DNA of 64,000 nucleotides from Marchantia polymorpha subsp. ruderalis (taxonomy: Eukaryota > Streptophyta > Marchantiopsida > Marchantiales > Marchantiaceae), in contig AP031351.1 of the NCBI GenBank assembly GCA_037833965.1, forward strand, positions 13,218,501-13,282,500. Reading direction: 5' to 3'. The translations under genes and the position numbers were made by a program. Positions 36,619 to 47,500 of this stretch are shown here, one piece after another. The notes beneath the pieces are model-generated. The model did not search any database, was not told the DNA's origin, and saw nothing but the letters and a program-made list of their open reading frames with translations. Position 1 is the stretch's first letter; each line of letters starts with the position of its first letter.

Positions 36619-36860
36619 TCACTCTCTTCGACGCATTGTTCGACGACGCTTAAAGAAGGAGGAGGCACCGAATCCATCACAAGAACACTTGCTCGACTTC
36701 GAATCCTGACAAGCCAGAAGTCTACACGAGATCATTCTCGGCCGCTGGCACTCACACGATTCAGACGTCCGGAAAGTCGAATTGCTTCTCCCCGAGAGAG
36801 CGTCCCTTCTTCCTTCGGCCACGAGTCTCCGCTCGCTGCTCGGAATTCCAATTCCGCCAT
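36619..36860 (-). CDS. Possible small two-exon gene of unknown function
   Basis: An ATG at 36860 opens 35 codons (MAELEFRAASGDSWPKEEG and on to GRLNR) ending at a very good donor, CGT|GTGAGT at 36756. A CAG acceptor at 36705 leads in phase to 28 more codons with DSKSSKCSCDGFG and a basic end FFKRRRTMRRRE, then a stop at 36619. The result is a 63-residue basic protein. The upstream divergent intergenic region has a strong palindromic G-box. I recognise no family, and the second exon could instead belong to another splice form. Confidence 0.3.
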
Positions 36861-37988
36861 TCCATCGTCTTGATTCACTTCGTCCGAATTTGGGCCTGCT
36901 GCGGTGGCACTAGCGAGATTTTAGTACTGCATCGCCAAGGTTCAATTCATGACCATATGACACGTGTCAAATTCACAGCACTCCACGTCAACAAAAAAAC
37001 TCTAATGCACCCCAGAGCAGACAGAATCCAGCTCGAGGGTGACCTGGAAACCATCCGATCACGCCTCCCTTTCAGGTTCAGGCCGTCGATCCTGGTGACG
37101 TGATCCCGCCGGCTAGGCTACATTCGTGTACAGTACAGTACTGTACTGCGCTGTTCGATCAGTTCGGGAAAAGGTTCAACGTGGTTGGGCCGTGTTACTG
37201 CGCGGTACTGTCAGTGGCTACGTCGTTTGGCGAAGTTCACTCGCTCATCCGGTCTCAAGAAGTGACGATCAGGTCACGAGACTGATGAAGGACTTGCTCC
37301 GCTCGGCGAATGGAGCGTCGATTGCGTCGAGCTTCGTGGTGGGGGTTCTCTTCTAATCTCCGAACTCTTGCATGCTTACTAGAGAATTGCAGTGTCAACT
37401 CCTGGACTGCTGACAACGATCGGAGGTGATTAGTTCCGAGGATTGACGCAGAGATCGTGTTTTTACACGCCGCCTTGGCAGGCCTTGGCGATTTATGCTG
37501 ATGAGGTGCACGTATAGTACTGCAATGCGGGCGAGTCGATAGCAGCTCTTGTGAGAGTGTGAGCACAGGAGTAGTGGGGGTAATTTTGTCGAACCCTAGC
37601 TGCCGCTGCCGCGGATGAAGCTGGAGCGGAATCTTGGGGGTATGGTATAAATTTGAGAGATGGAGCTGCGTTCCTGGATCCTCAGGAGAGTAGAGATCTT
37701 CACAGCTCGCAATGTGCACTTTGTCAGAAGCTTTTCTGATGAAGGTTCAAGGCACGCTCATAGTCTGTTCTCAAGACACAGTGGTGACGAGAATTTTATC
37801 CGCCCGAGTTTCATTGCGGCCGTCCGTGAAGTTTTTCTGATCGATTATCATCGCATCTGGACATTCTAAGACCTGGATCGACTAAAGATTAGGTCTAGAC
37901 GAAAACACGGATAGAATCTGATCTTTGTCTTGCGTTGGTTTCCAGATTACGCCTCGTATTCTCTGTCTCGAGTATCGATTAGAATAGA
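36861..37988. other. Divergent intergenic region upstream of the CX9C gene
   Basis: The region separates the possible small minus-strand gene from the CX9C gene. A TATAAA-containing stretch occurs near 37644. A CCAG-type acceptor just before ATTACGCCTCG, near 37945, suggests an intron in the CX9C 5' leader. Frames such as 37660-37869 have no recognisable family and could be leader sequence. Confidence 0.4.
36958..36969. promoter_or_regulatory. Palindromic G-box/ABRE site
   Basis: TGACACGTGTCA is a perfect 12-bp palindrome centred on CACGTG. Such sites bind plant bZIP and bHLH factors. It lies about 100 bp upstream of the possible minus-strand ATG at 36860 and about 1 kb upstream of the CX9C start at 37989. 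Function is inferred from the motif. Confidence 0.5.
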
Positions 37989-38294
37989 GTGATGAGCAGT
38001 GAGCAGGCTACAGGGTTGGATATTGATGAAGATCGAAAACGTCGCTGCCGAGGAAAGCTGTTTGCATTAGAAGATTGTCAACGGAAGTACCGGAAGGAGC
38101 CGGAAAGAGGCATGATGTGCAAACACTTGAATCATGCAGCCGCTCTTTGTTTGATCTCATGTGTTTGTCCGGAGGCTGTAGAATCTGTGCAGTATCATTG
38201 TTCCAGCCGGGGCAATACCTCCAAGCGTCAGCAGTGTCAAAGAGCCCAGGCTCGTCTACAAATCTGTATCGAAGATCAGCAGAAATCATCTTAG
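37989..38294 (+). CDS. Small CX9C (CHCH-type) mitochondrial intermembrane-space protein candidate
   Basis: A single coding exon encodes 101 residues starting MMSSEQATGLDIDEDRKRRC. The first cysteine pair is C20-C30, the second C44-C54. A third pair with the same nine-residue spacing occurs near the end (CQRAQARLQIC). Further cysteines lie between (ISCVCPEAVE). Twin CX9C proteins fold as disulfide-bonded helical hairpins after oxidation by the Mia40/Erv1 relay in the mitochondrial intermembrane space. They serve respiratory-complex assembly or structure. No N-terminal presequence is visible, as expected for this import route. I cannot assign it to a named subfamily. Its extra C-terminal CX9C is unusual. 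Confidence 0.65.
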   Translation: MMSSEQATGLDIDEDRKRRCRGKLFALEDCQRKYRKEPERGMMCKHLNHAAALCLISCVCPEAVESVQYHCSSRGNTSKRQQCQRAQARLQICIEDQQKSS

Positions 38295-39883
38295 TCTTCT
38301 ACGTTTAGATGGCTCGAAAGTGAAGGACCTTCTCCACCTCAAAATTTCCTGCAGCGACGACGTAAAGGTTGGCTGGGAATGAGAAAACTTTCCCACGAAA
38401 GAACCGACTTTTTCACCAGTCCTCTCATCGAACGCAGGCACTGAACGGTGCGTACTTCACAGCAGATTCTGCTGAATGTAATGTATCACGTTTCGTTTCA
38501 GCTTGTAAGCTTGAAAAGAATACTCTCAGTCATGACTCTTCAACATTAATCTCTTCTGGTGGCATCGCGCATGCTACTGGAGTGAATGTTTACGAACGAA
38601 CAGTCCTCACACTCCTCAGACTATCGTCATGAAGATACAACCATATGTCCTCGTCTGCTTGTGCAACAAGTCTGACCCTCTTACTTTGATACTGGACAAA
38701 AGTTATTTTGTCGATGGCATTGTACCTCATTTGTGTCAGCAACAGTTTCATTTATCACTGGAGACTTCACAAGCAGTTTATTATCTACGTTTTTCTGGAC
38801 CAAAAGAACTATGGCGAAGATGGCTAGTTGACTCTTCTACTTTGACACGATTGTGATGTACAGTATTCAGTTTGTTTCACCGAATGATAACTTCGTTTGC
38901 AAAGAGTCAGATTGTAAACCCTTTTCACACAACTCTGAATGACGACACCTCTCTAATGAAATAAAGGTTATCCATACAGGTGACTGACATGGAGAAAACT
39001 ATTACGGACATAGTACGCATGGAGGTAGAGGAGAGGAAAAAACTTATTTTTTTTATTAGCTTGTTATAGCATGGGATCATACGTAGAATAATCTAAGGCG
39101 TGTACATTCTGATAGTTAATTTCTGTTTGTAATGTCAGTTGGTTTTTTTGGTCTATTTCTACTCATGCACAATTCGTGGGCAGAATCTATGCTGGCCTCT
39201 ACTAACAAAAAGGTAATCAAGACATGTACTGGTGAATACGCACCTTTCAAGCATGGACATTAACATGTAAATGTATCTCTCTCATGGATCAGTAAACGTG
39301 CATATAATCATAAGTAGCAGGGGAAGATGGCCTCATGAATATTAAACACTATGTAAAGATACCATCAAGCTAAACATGTAGCTAGTAATTTGGGAGATCA
39401 AAGATTAGGCCGTGATGAGATATATGGACCGTAACATGAGCTAAGAAACCAAAATATCTACATATGATAGAAACACATGATATACTATTATCATCTGTGA
39501 TTGCACTACTCTTTATAGAGCAGTATAGTTGTATGTAAAGCCATGTAAATATAATGTCTAAAATAACAATCTAATAGAGTGAAGAAAGTGATGCACCGTC
39601 TCGTGTAGTATAATATTGTCTCGCGCACTCTATCTTAAAGTGGTTAAATTTCCGAGTCCAAGTATCCACATAGATCCCACACTATGGAAACAAAGAGATT
39701 ATTTCTCTGCATATTCCTATAATTGGAGAAGGTGGTCGTCGCTGTAATTCGAGAAAGATAGATAATCAGCCTATTAGAAACTCGATAATGTGTAGGATTA
39801 GTAATTAATAATCACATTTAAAACCGTAACTTGATTTTTAAACAAATTTTTTTAACCAAATCTAGATTCATCCTAATATGATG

Positions 39884-39912
39884 AATCAACTATCATATTA
39901 TGATAGTTGATT
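39884..39912. repeat. Short perfect hairpin
   Basis: AATCAACTATCAT at 39884-39896 is followed by three bases and the exact reverse complement at 39900-39912. A smaller imperfect stem, TTCATCCTAATATGATGAA, lies directly before it. Surrounding DNA is AT-rich and non-coding. Confidence 0.8.
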
Positions 39913-40864
39913 TCAAAGCAAAGCGATCATTTCTCCATGTGAAATCTCCACTATACTCACACGAGTCAGAAACTCCTATGCATGTTCAGGACGAAATTCA
40001 AAAGCATGGATGTTTTCTAGAGGAAAAGTGCAATCAAGCCATCTGAAGTAGTTACAAATTTTTTTTCAAAATTAGTTCCATGCTTCTGGTGTTTTATCCG
40101 TGTAGACATTATGGACTTTTGATCCATCACTTTTCAATGACTACTATAAAATGACCAAAAAATACGATCAAATTACGAGATGAAAATTTATGAAATAGAA
40201 GTGATGTTTAATATTTAACCCTTACATCTTTAATTCAATTATTTGACTTTAGTTACGTGCCTAAACATGATCAATATTAAGACATAGCGATCTAATTTTG
40301 ATGTATTATTTGATGTGCAAATTTTGTATGAAATTGCTATATTTAGTCACGTGTTTTCATGATTTGCTAGACAATGGTTGCATAAAATCTATGTTTCATT
40401 TTGACAATACATTATTATCATTTGCAATAATGTGAACCATTGAAAAGTGACTTATTTTGAAAAAAATCGATTACATCTTGATCTTTAGAAAAATTATGAT
40501 AAATATTTGTATTCAATCATTTACATAGATTAAAAAATATATTTGATGTTCAATCCAATTTTAAAATTTTATGATAATTTTTTCATATAATATTTTTTAA
40601 AATTTAATTTATAAGATATAATAATGATTTTTATCCTTGTCAAAGAAACTTTGCATCAATTGTAATCATTTTGAAATAAAAATTGAAATTTACGTCCATA
40701 CTCAACTCTAAAACTCTCCTGATGTTTCTTTCAGCCCACAAATATTTCATAAAAAACAAAAAGAGTGCAAGAATGTGTCTTCCGCAGATACAATGATGCA
40801 ATCGAGTCAACTCAAATTATGTAATTCACCTCTAATGACTAAACGACAACACAAAAAGTCTATA

Positions 40865-40994
40865 CTAAGAAACACTAAGTATGTCTCACTAAGTAACACT
40901 AAGTAAATGCTAAGTATGCTAACTAAACACTAAGTAATGCTAATACTCTTAGAATTCTAAGAGTATTAGCATGTAATTACATGCTAATACTCTT
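40865..40994. repeat. CACTAAGTA short repeats leading into two overlapping 36-bp palindromes
   Basis: The 9-mer CACTAAGTA or close variants occur about six times between 40872 and 40936. Directly after, 40937-40972 is a perfect palindrome centred on GAATTC. The segment 40959-40994 is another perfect palindrome, centred on GTAATTAC. They share the arm TAAGAGTATTAGCAT, so one strand carries three alternating copies of the same arm. The structure can form either of two competing cruciforms. Confidence 0.9.
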
Positions 40995-41060
40995 TCAATT
41001 AGCTCGACCTACACTAACATAAGTTAGCAGTACATCAATAAACTCATAAGTTTCAGTTTT

Positions 41061-41092
41061 CCTTGGAGGAAGGTCTCTACCTTCCTCCAAGG
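41061..41092. repeat. 13-bp inverted repeat at the edge of the RT fragment
   Basis: CCTTGGAGGAAGG at 41061-41073 is separated by six bases from its exact reverse complement at 41080-41092. The right arm forms the last codons (LGGR and stop) of the maturase-like fragment. The 18-bp unit ACCTCTTCTTTGATTTGT is then repeated in tandem at 41093-41110 and 41111-41128. Confidence 0.9.
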
Positions 41093-41214
41093 ACCTCTTC
41101 TTTGATTTGTACCTCTTCTTTGATTTGTACGGCCAGGGCGTTTGGACCCGTGACCCCGATCACCCAATCATCCGCGTATCTAACATAACGCACCCTGGAA
41201 CGTGTTTGCATCGT
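41077..41214 (-). pseudogene. Fragment of a group II intron reverse transcriptase/maturase
   Basis: The minus-strand frame reads [20 protein letters not shown] followed by [12 protein letters not shown]. The RYVRYADD core with the following W/F-x-I-G-V is the catalytic block of group II intron-encoded reverse transcriptases, found in mitochondria and plastids of algae and bryophytes and in bacteria. Only this block remains, about 40 codons. Upstream the match ends abruptly. Downstream an 18-bp tandem duplication repeats VQIKEE before a stop formed by an inverted repeat. The surroundings are AT-rich nuclear-type DNA. It is most simply an organelle-to-nucleus transfer, though a chimeric organellar contig cannot be excluded. 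Confidence 0.75.
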
Positions 41215-43276
41215 TAATAATTCTTTTAAAAAGTGAAATGGTAAAATGATACTCACTAACACCACAATATCAATTCAACTTTTGCTACACTCACAATGAT
41301 TACAAAAGTTCCAAATTTTACTAATACATAGAAAGTAATTGATGCAAATCTTGTTCAGTCTTTGAAAAAGTCAATATGTTTATGGTACAGTATTGATAAT
41401 TGTCATTGGGTGTAAAGCTGTGCATATCAACCTCACACAACAGTCAAACCCGCATGTGACAATGAGAAACACAGCGACGCTACCGGTTGAAAGGAACCGC
41501 TCATCGTTTACATGTAAAGGGTGTTCGAAATCAGCTCGCCAGGAAGATGTAAATATTGTCCCTCGCCAGAAAAGCATCTTCGTTAGTCACGGAACCAAAA
41601 CAATCCTCGTGGCAACGACTTTCGTTTGGGGTCGTCAAGATTCCATAATTCAGCATTCGTAACATCGACCTTCGTACGTGTATCTTCTCTACAATTCGTC
41701 ATGATTGTTGGCTTGGGTCGTACTTGTCGTTCATGTTGTGGTTAAGTGTGATCAGGGGAGTAAGTGTGCTAGAAGGTTCCGGAATTACAATCGACCTGCA
41801 GGTGACGAATGAGCATCGCTCTCATGCAGTCGCTGTACTGTGGGGCTCGGAGTGCGTTTCTCTCTCAAGGTGTGATGTTCGATTAGCTATAACGCCGCTG
41901 CCGTTCCTGGTAATTGCTGCTCCGCCTTTTCTCACGTATGTCATGAACTTTGTCGCTGGACTTTCGGCGTTTCCTATGATCTACTCCCCGGGGATCGATG
42001 CTTTGTCACCTTCGTTCCATCCGGAAAACAACCTGTCCTAGTTTGGCCACCAATTCCCACAGAGCAACACTATCCATCTTCCATGCGAGCGACCTAGTGA
42101 GGTGTGGAAGACACCGAGGCAATCAACTCACATGTGTGGTTTCCAGTTCCGTCAGTGATCTGCCTGTTGATGAGGCCCAGTTGTCTCAGTTTTTTCTCGG
42201 CGGTTGTCGTGGCTTGGGCAACGGAAACTCGGCCGATCTTCTGGTCCTGCCTGAAGGAATTTGGCAGACGAATGCTATACCGAATCGTATATTGGTTTCG
42301 TATAAAATGAAGGTACGTTTCGTAGAGCAGAGTTGGACGGCAACAGAGTGGAGATGTTTCACTTTGGCAGACTGACAGGACGGACCGACTGACAAGATAG
42401 ATTTCAGCGAAAAACAGTGCCGGAATATTCTGTCCTGACAATCAGGGCACATGAATAATCGGACATTTCCGTTCGTTCAGCCAACGACTAGTACAGTGGG
42501 GAGATGCACGTAACGGTACCGAAGAAGGGACGATGAGAGCGTGCATGCACGGGAAGGGAGGGAGGAAACGACGTTCCAAGAATGAATCAATGAATTCTGC
42601 TCGTCAGGCAACATACCATCGTTGGCTCTGGGTCAGATATCTACGTCAAAGCGTCTACTCTAGCTGGTCTTCATGTTTCCTTTGAATCTAGGAATAAATC
42701 TGTCATATATGTCTGTCGGGTCCTACTATCTCCTTCCTCGTCGAATACATACACAATTCCTCCCACCGGTTGCAATGCAGGTCGATTTGATTTACAAAGA
42801 GCTTCAAGTTTATGCCACTAGACACAGAGTGCAGCCGGAAGGGAGGGGGGCGGGGGCTGGTGAGCTTCAGCCAGACATGTGTACTTCCGTGCGCGAGCTA
42901 ATCAATAACCTATCTAATTCAGCTAACTATGTGAATATGGTGGCAGTGCAATTGGACCACCAACTGACTGACTGCACCGAACCGAACCGAACCGAACCGA
43001 GCTGCGCATTTTGCAAGAAAGAAACGGAGACCAGATATTCTACAACGGAAGGAAGCGAAATCCGGTGCTGGCCTGGTGTGCTACTGATAGAGAGAGAGAG
43101 AGAGCGAGGGAGAGTGTCCCCCACCGACCTCCGCCACCCACCACCACCTTCCTGCCGACCTTCCTTCCCACCTTTCCATCAAAACTGCACTCCTGCTCCA
43201 CTCGCCTACAGCCCTACCAGAACCTGAAGCCTAGCTCAGTAATAAATGAATGCAACGAAACACGAAGCGAATGGTG
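41215..43276. other. No supported gene; microsatellites
   Basis: Frames such as 41724-42041 and 42673-43227 on the plus strand have no recognisable family. The part next to the LRR gene carries short tandem repeats, CCGAA x4-5 near 42978-43000 and a GA run near 43088-43106. It probably includes the 3' untranslated region of the LRR gene. Confidence 0.45.
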
Positions 43277-44557
43277 TCACGGGTGATCGCCGTCGTGCGT
43301 GAGCTCGGGGTTGAGGCAGTCGAGAATGGGCCTGGTGTCGTCGCGGCCGCCGCGGCTGGGACAAGCGCTTTGAAGCGGAGGGAGGCCGCAGTTGAACTGG
43401 AAGCACAGAGTCACGTCGGCCGGCAGGCTCATGCCCGGCAGCAGATTGGTCAGGCCGATGAGAAAGTTATTCTGCAGGAAGAGAGTTTCCACGACGGCGC
43501 TTTGCAAATTGAAGGCGTAGATCGGGGGCACCATTCCGCTGAAGCGATTGTTGTTCAGATAGAGATTCTTGACGCCGGCCAAGGCCGTTGGCACCGATCC
43601 CGACAGGTTATTGTAGCTCAGATCCACGACCTCGATCTTGCACGGCAACGGTATGTAAAGGCTGCCCGACAGCCTGTTCCGGTCGAGCAGCAGGTACTGC
43701 AGGGGGAAGGAGAAGGCCTCGGCCAGCACCTCGCCGGTCAGCTCGTTCGAGCCCAGGTCTAGGTACGTTAGGCTGCGGAGCCCGGTCAGCCGGTCCAGGC
43801 CCCCGCCCAGCCGGTTGTTCGCCAGGCTCACGTACTTGATGCCGTAGGGCAGCAACGGTAACTTGCCCGTCAGCTCGTTCTTCGTCAGGTCCAGATGCTT
43901 GAGCGACGTCGCGGCGGAGAAGTCCGGCAGCTCGCCCGACAGCTTGTTGTTGGCGACGGACAGCGTGGACAGCGACGGCAGCTTGGCCACGCCGTCCGGG
44001 ATGGGCCCGCTCAGCTGGTTGTCAGTCAGAATCACGCTCTGCAGCCGGTTCAGATTGGACATCTGCCACGGAATGTTACCGGCAAACTTGTTGCCATACA
44101 GGCCCAGGAACTGCAAGTTGGTCAAGGAGCCCAGCGTCCAGGGGATCGACCCGCTGACAGCCCCGGGAACTATCGAGAACTGCGCCAGCGCCGTCAGCCT
44201 GCCGACGGCCTCCGACAGCGTCCCCTTCAGCCCCGGCGACCCCGCCGTCGGTTCTCCGATGTTCAGCACCACCACGCGCTGCACGCCGTCCACCACGTAG
44301 CACTGCACGCCCTTGAAGGAATCGCACGGATTCGTCGCCGAATCCGTCGAGAAATTCCACGACGAGAAGAATGACGAGCCCGGCAAGTCCTCCAGATTGT
44401 TGCGAATTTCCTGCAGCGCGCGCACGTCCGACTCGCTCAGCTGCGCGATCGCCGCCAGCGTCCACGACAGCAAGCATGCGCTCACGAACCACCAGCGCAC
44501 CACGCCCACGCTGCAATTGCTCCCGACTCCTCTGGACCGCAGAATCTGCCTTGCCAT
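43277..44557 (-). CDS. Secreted leucine-rich repeat protein (LRRNT-LRR, no kinase)
   Basis: An intronless minus-strand gene of 426 residues if started at ATG 44557. An in-frame ATG at 44629 would add 24 polar residues before the signal peptide, which is less likely. A hydrophobic segment at about residues 18-37 (VVRWWFVSACLLSWTL) should direct secretion. The cap domain follows: RALQEIRNNLEDLPGSSFF and the NPCDSFKGVQC pair. About ten plant-type LRRs follow (for example NNKLSGELPDFS, NRLSGSL), then a C-terminal cysteine cap with FNCGLPPLQSACPSRGG. There is no transmembrane segment or kinase domain. Order and both caps match the Arabidopsis At4g03010/At1g03440 LRR family, thought to be apoplastic or cell-wall-associated. 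The ligand is unknown. Confidence 0.9.
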   Translation of the reverse strand: MARQILRSRGVGSNCSVGVVRWWFVSACLLSWTLAAIAQLSESDVRALQEIRNNLEDLPGSSFFSSWNFSTDSATNPCDSFKGVQCYVVDGVQRVVVLNIGEPTAGSPGLKGTLSEAVGRLTALAQFSIVPGAVSGSIPWTLGSLTNLQFLGLYGNKFAGNIPWQMSNLNRLQSVILTDNQLSGPIPDGVAKLPSLSTLSVANNKLSGELPDFSAATSLKHLDLTKNELTGKLPLLPYGIKYVSLANNRLGGGLDRLTGLRSLTYLDLGSNELTGEVLAEAFSFPLQYLLLDRNRLSGSLYIPLPCKIEVVDLSYNNLSGSVPTALAGVKNLYLNNNRFSGMVPPIYAFNLQSAVVETLFLQNNFLIGLTNLLPGMSLPADVTLCFQFNCGLPPLQSACPSRGGRDDTRPILDCLNPELTHDGDHP

Positions 44558-47500
44558 GCTCGACTGATCACGATGCTGGCCGATCGCCAAATCCCGATCT
44601 CGTGCCCGTCGGTCACAGGCCGACGACATATCAGTTGAATCAGAGATTTCACTGTTGGACGACGAAACCCCAGCCCAATCCCCCAGGCTCGGTCACTGCC
44701 AACCTCCTTGCTCCATCCGATACGCGCTCTGCCTTCACATGAAACGCCCGTCCAAGCTTTGAGTCGAAGCCCGGCTCAAGCAATTGGCAGCAGCATTGTT
44801 CCTTCGTAGAGACGGTCGAAGCTCACTATTCAAGAATGATGGGAATCGTGAATCAGCTCTGTCTCGTTCCGACTCTAAATTCCAGAGCAAACACAGAGCT
44901 GCTGGCCCGCTCACCAGCCTTCTGTAGCTCCACGCTCGAATCCGTGTAACCAACCTGATTTCCCTCGGCCGACCAGATGCTAAATTGCCCAAAATGCTGC
45001 AGCACTAATCGACACGTCCTCGCATTCAACTGCGATAACTATGCGCCCCAAATGCGGGCCATATCCTTCCAGGCGGCCAGAAAGCTGCAAAGCTCTCCAC
45101 AGAGCATTCTCAGAGAGCTCCCTTCCAACGTCTAGCCGTGATAATCATATCCCCACAACGTCAACAGATGTCAAGCACGGTCACCTCTACAGCAGACAAA
45201 GATACTTCGAGGAAACAAGGCACAAAGCGCTCTTACTGTCGGAGGTGTACAGACCAGCGTGTCGTAAGGCGGCAACTGAGGTGGCAGCTGGGAATTATGC
45301 ACGCAGGAATTTTCTCCTCGTGACCCACGAGTCCGAACATACGAGCCTGATGTGAGGCGGGTCCCTGATTCTGTACGTAACTGCCGACGGCCGGAATCGG
45401 CAGATGAGCGCTTTCTGTGCTTCCTAAGAAATGCAGAGCTCTCTTGCTTCTTTTGTACTCGCGCTCGGCCGTGTCAAGAAGCTAACAAGAATGATTACGA
45501 GTTTCGAGCAACAATGGCAGGAATCCGGAATGCCACCGACGCGCCACTCGTTCCGCAGCAATGGGCGTTTCAGGGCTCCTCGACGTTCGGGTAGAGCTCA
45601 GCTCCTCGAAAGCATCAGTACAAACCCAGCGCTGGCTCGGCTGCCTGACTCCGCATTCGCATTACTCTGCGTCACCAGAAACAGATCGTCGCCTTTTCTG
45701 CATCGCGAAAACTGCTCCTCAAATCGTGCGCATATTTTCTGTGGGACGAGGATCTCCTCAGGCCGCGTAATGCACTCTCATGCCGCTGTCTTTTCGCTCG
45801 TCCCAATCAGTCTGAGATCAGTCAGGTCTCCGCGACCACGCAGAAGTTAGAAAGGGGGAGAGAGAGAGAGAGAGAGAGGGGAAGAGAAGAGAAGAGAAGA
45901 GAAGAGGAGGAGATGAAATGAGAGGATAGAAGAGAGCGTAACGAAGAAGAGAGAGAGACAATGCCGGTCTAAGTGCGAACCGAGCAGAAGCTCTTTCTCA
46001 GCTGCGGAGGCTTCCGAGGCTTTGCTTTGCGCCTTGCCTTGCCTTGCCTTGCTTCCAGAGCCCTCGACAACTAAGCTGCTGCAGCAGCTAGCTGAGCTAC
46101 GGGCTGATCAGACTGCACCAGTCGATCGGTGCCCTCCCGTCGCCCACCGCCACTTCCACGTCGGACTTGGAGGCGAAGAAGGGGGCGTTACACTCGTTCT
46201 CGCGAGAAGAGGCAGAGGAGGCAGAGGGTCGACGAGGCGAGGCTTGCATGGCGAATGAACCCCGCGGGCCGCGGGGAGGGCGACAGGACTGACCGGCCAA
46301 AATGTCCAGGCACCGTTAAAGATAGCACACCGACAAATAATTGCAAAGACGAAATTATTAAAGCGCAGGGTTACAATTTAGAAGTTGGAAGAGGGCCTGG
46401 CTGGCTGACTGGCTGGCGATCAATCGATCAATCAATCAATCAATCTTAGGCGGTCCGGGTCATCATAATCTCGCGTCCTGTGGAGCTTCGCGACCTTGAC
46501 CCCAGCGGATTGGCTAGCATGGCCTCGGCCAAACCGGGCTTGGCGACGGTCTCGTCCCCGCCGATTTAGAGAAGTCCGAATCGCTCCAAAATGTTGACTT
46601 GCGGCGACGGGAGACGTCGAATCAATCATATGCGCCAGGTGGACCCGTCCCTCGCGCGGGCCAGCGTGTCAGGACTCCGAAGCGTCGTCAGCTCGCGTCG
46701 TCCTTCAGGTTGCTGTTGGCCCCGAACCAAGCCTCGAGCCGAGCCGAGCCGCGCTTGCCAAAGAAGCTACTCGAAGTCCGGCGCGATACCTGAGAATCTA
46801 CGGCATCGTACGAGCGGCCGCCGTAGCTCACCCGGTCGAGGACTAATCGGGAGGCGAGGGGGTTTCTTAACGGGGGAGAAGCTTCTCACGAGAGATACCG
46901 CGGTTGATGCATTCATGATCGACCTCTCTCGCTCCATCTCTCGATCGCTCGATCGCTCTCGCTCGCCTACAGCAACTATAATGCCGCACCATATCTAGAA
47001 GAATGGAATGTTGTGGCATGCATTTCGGAACGCAAAGTAATCATGAAGTCGGAAGTTTCTCTGCATGCATTCTAAGACGAATGGGAGCTCAATGGCCGGG
47101 GCCGGCCTGCAGAACCAAGTGGGGGTTTGCGTCTTTAAGAACTTCATTTGTGGGTGATGATGATGCGCTCGGGTGCAGATTACGGTCTGCCATTTTGTAT
47201 GGTCGACGGTCGCGACTCGAGAAGCTTTCGCGAGGCTCTGTAGCCGCGAAGCTTGGTCCTTCCTTGCACCACGCTTGGATTATCGGAGGATCTTTTATTC
47301 ATCACGAACGCCGATTGCTTGATCGATTGATTGAGCGAGAGCCATCCCCATGACAGCAGTCACGGCAAGCCGCACTGTAGAATTTCCGCGATGTGCCGAC
47401 ATTATCAAGAAGAGCAGGACCACGGTTTCTTGGTTTCTTGGGCTCGACCGGCGAGCGAGCCCCCGGGCTTCTTGCCTCGCTGTAGTTTGCAAGTCAACGA

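Larger units (their letters stand above)
38295..41060. other. AT-rich block with small palindromes, no gene
   Basis: After about 550 bp of 3' flank, the sequence is very AT-rich to 41.0 kb with no open frame of note. It contains a 13-bp-arm hairpin at 39884-39912 and a nest of palindromes and CACTAAGTA repeats near 40.87-41.0 kb, listed separately. Confidence 0.6.

Noticed and set aside
40865-40940. CACTAAGTA repeats considered as a CRISPR-like array
   Set aside because: Repeats are 9 bp with irregular short spacing and drift, in a plant nuclear setting. There is no spacer structure.
43250-44742. Several plus-strand frames of 120-170 codons
   Set aside because: They are the antisense shadow of the intronless LRR gene.
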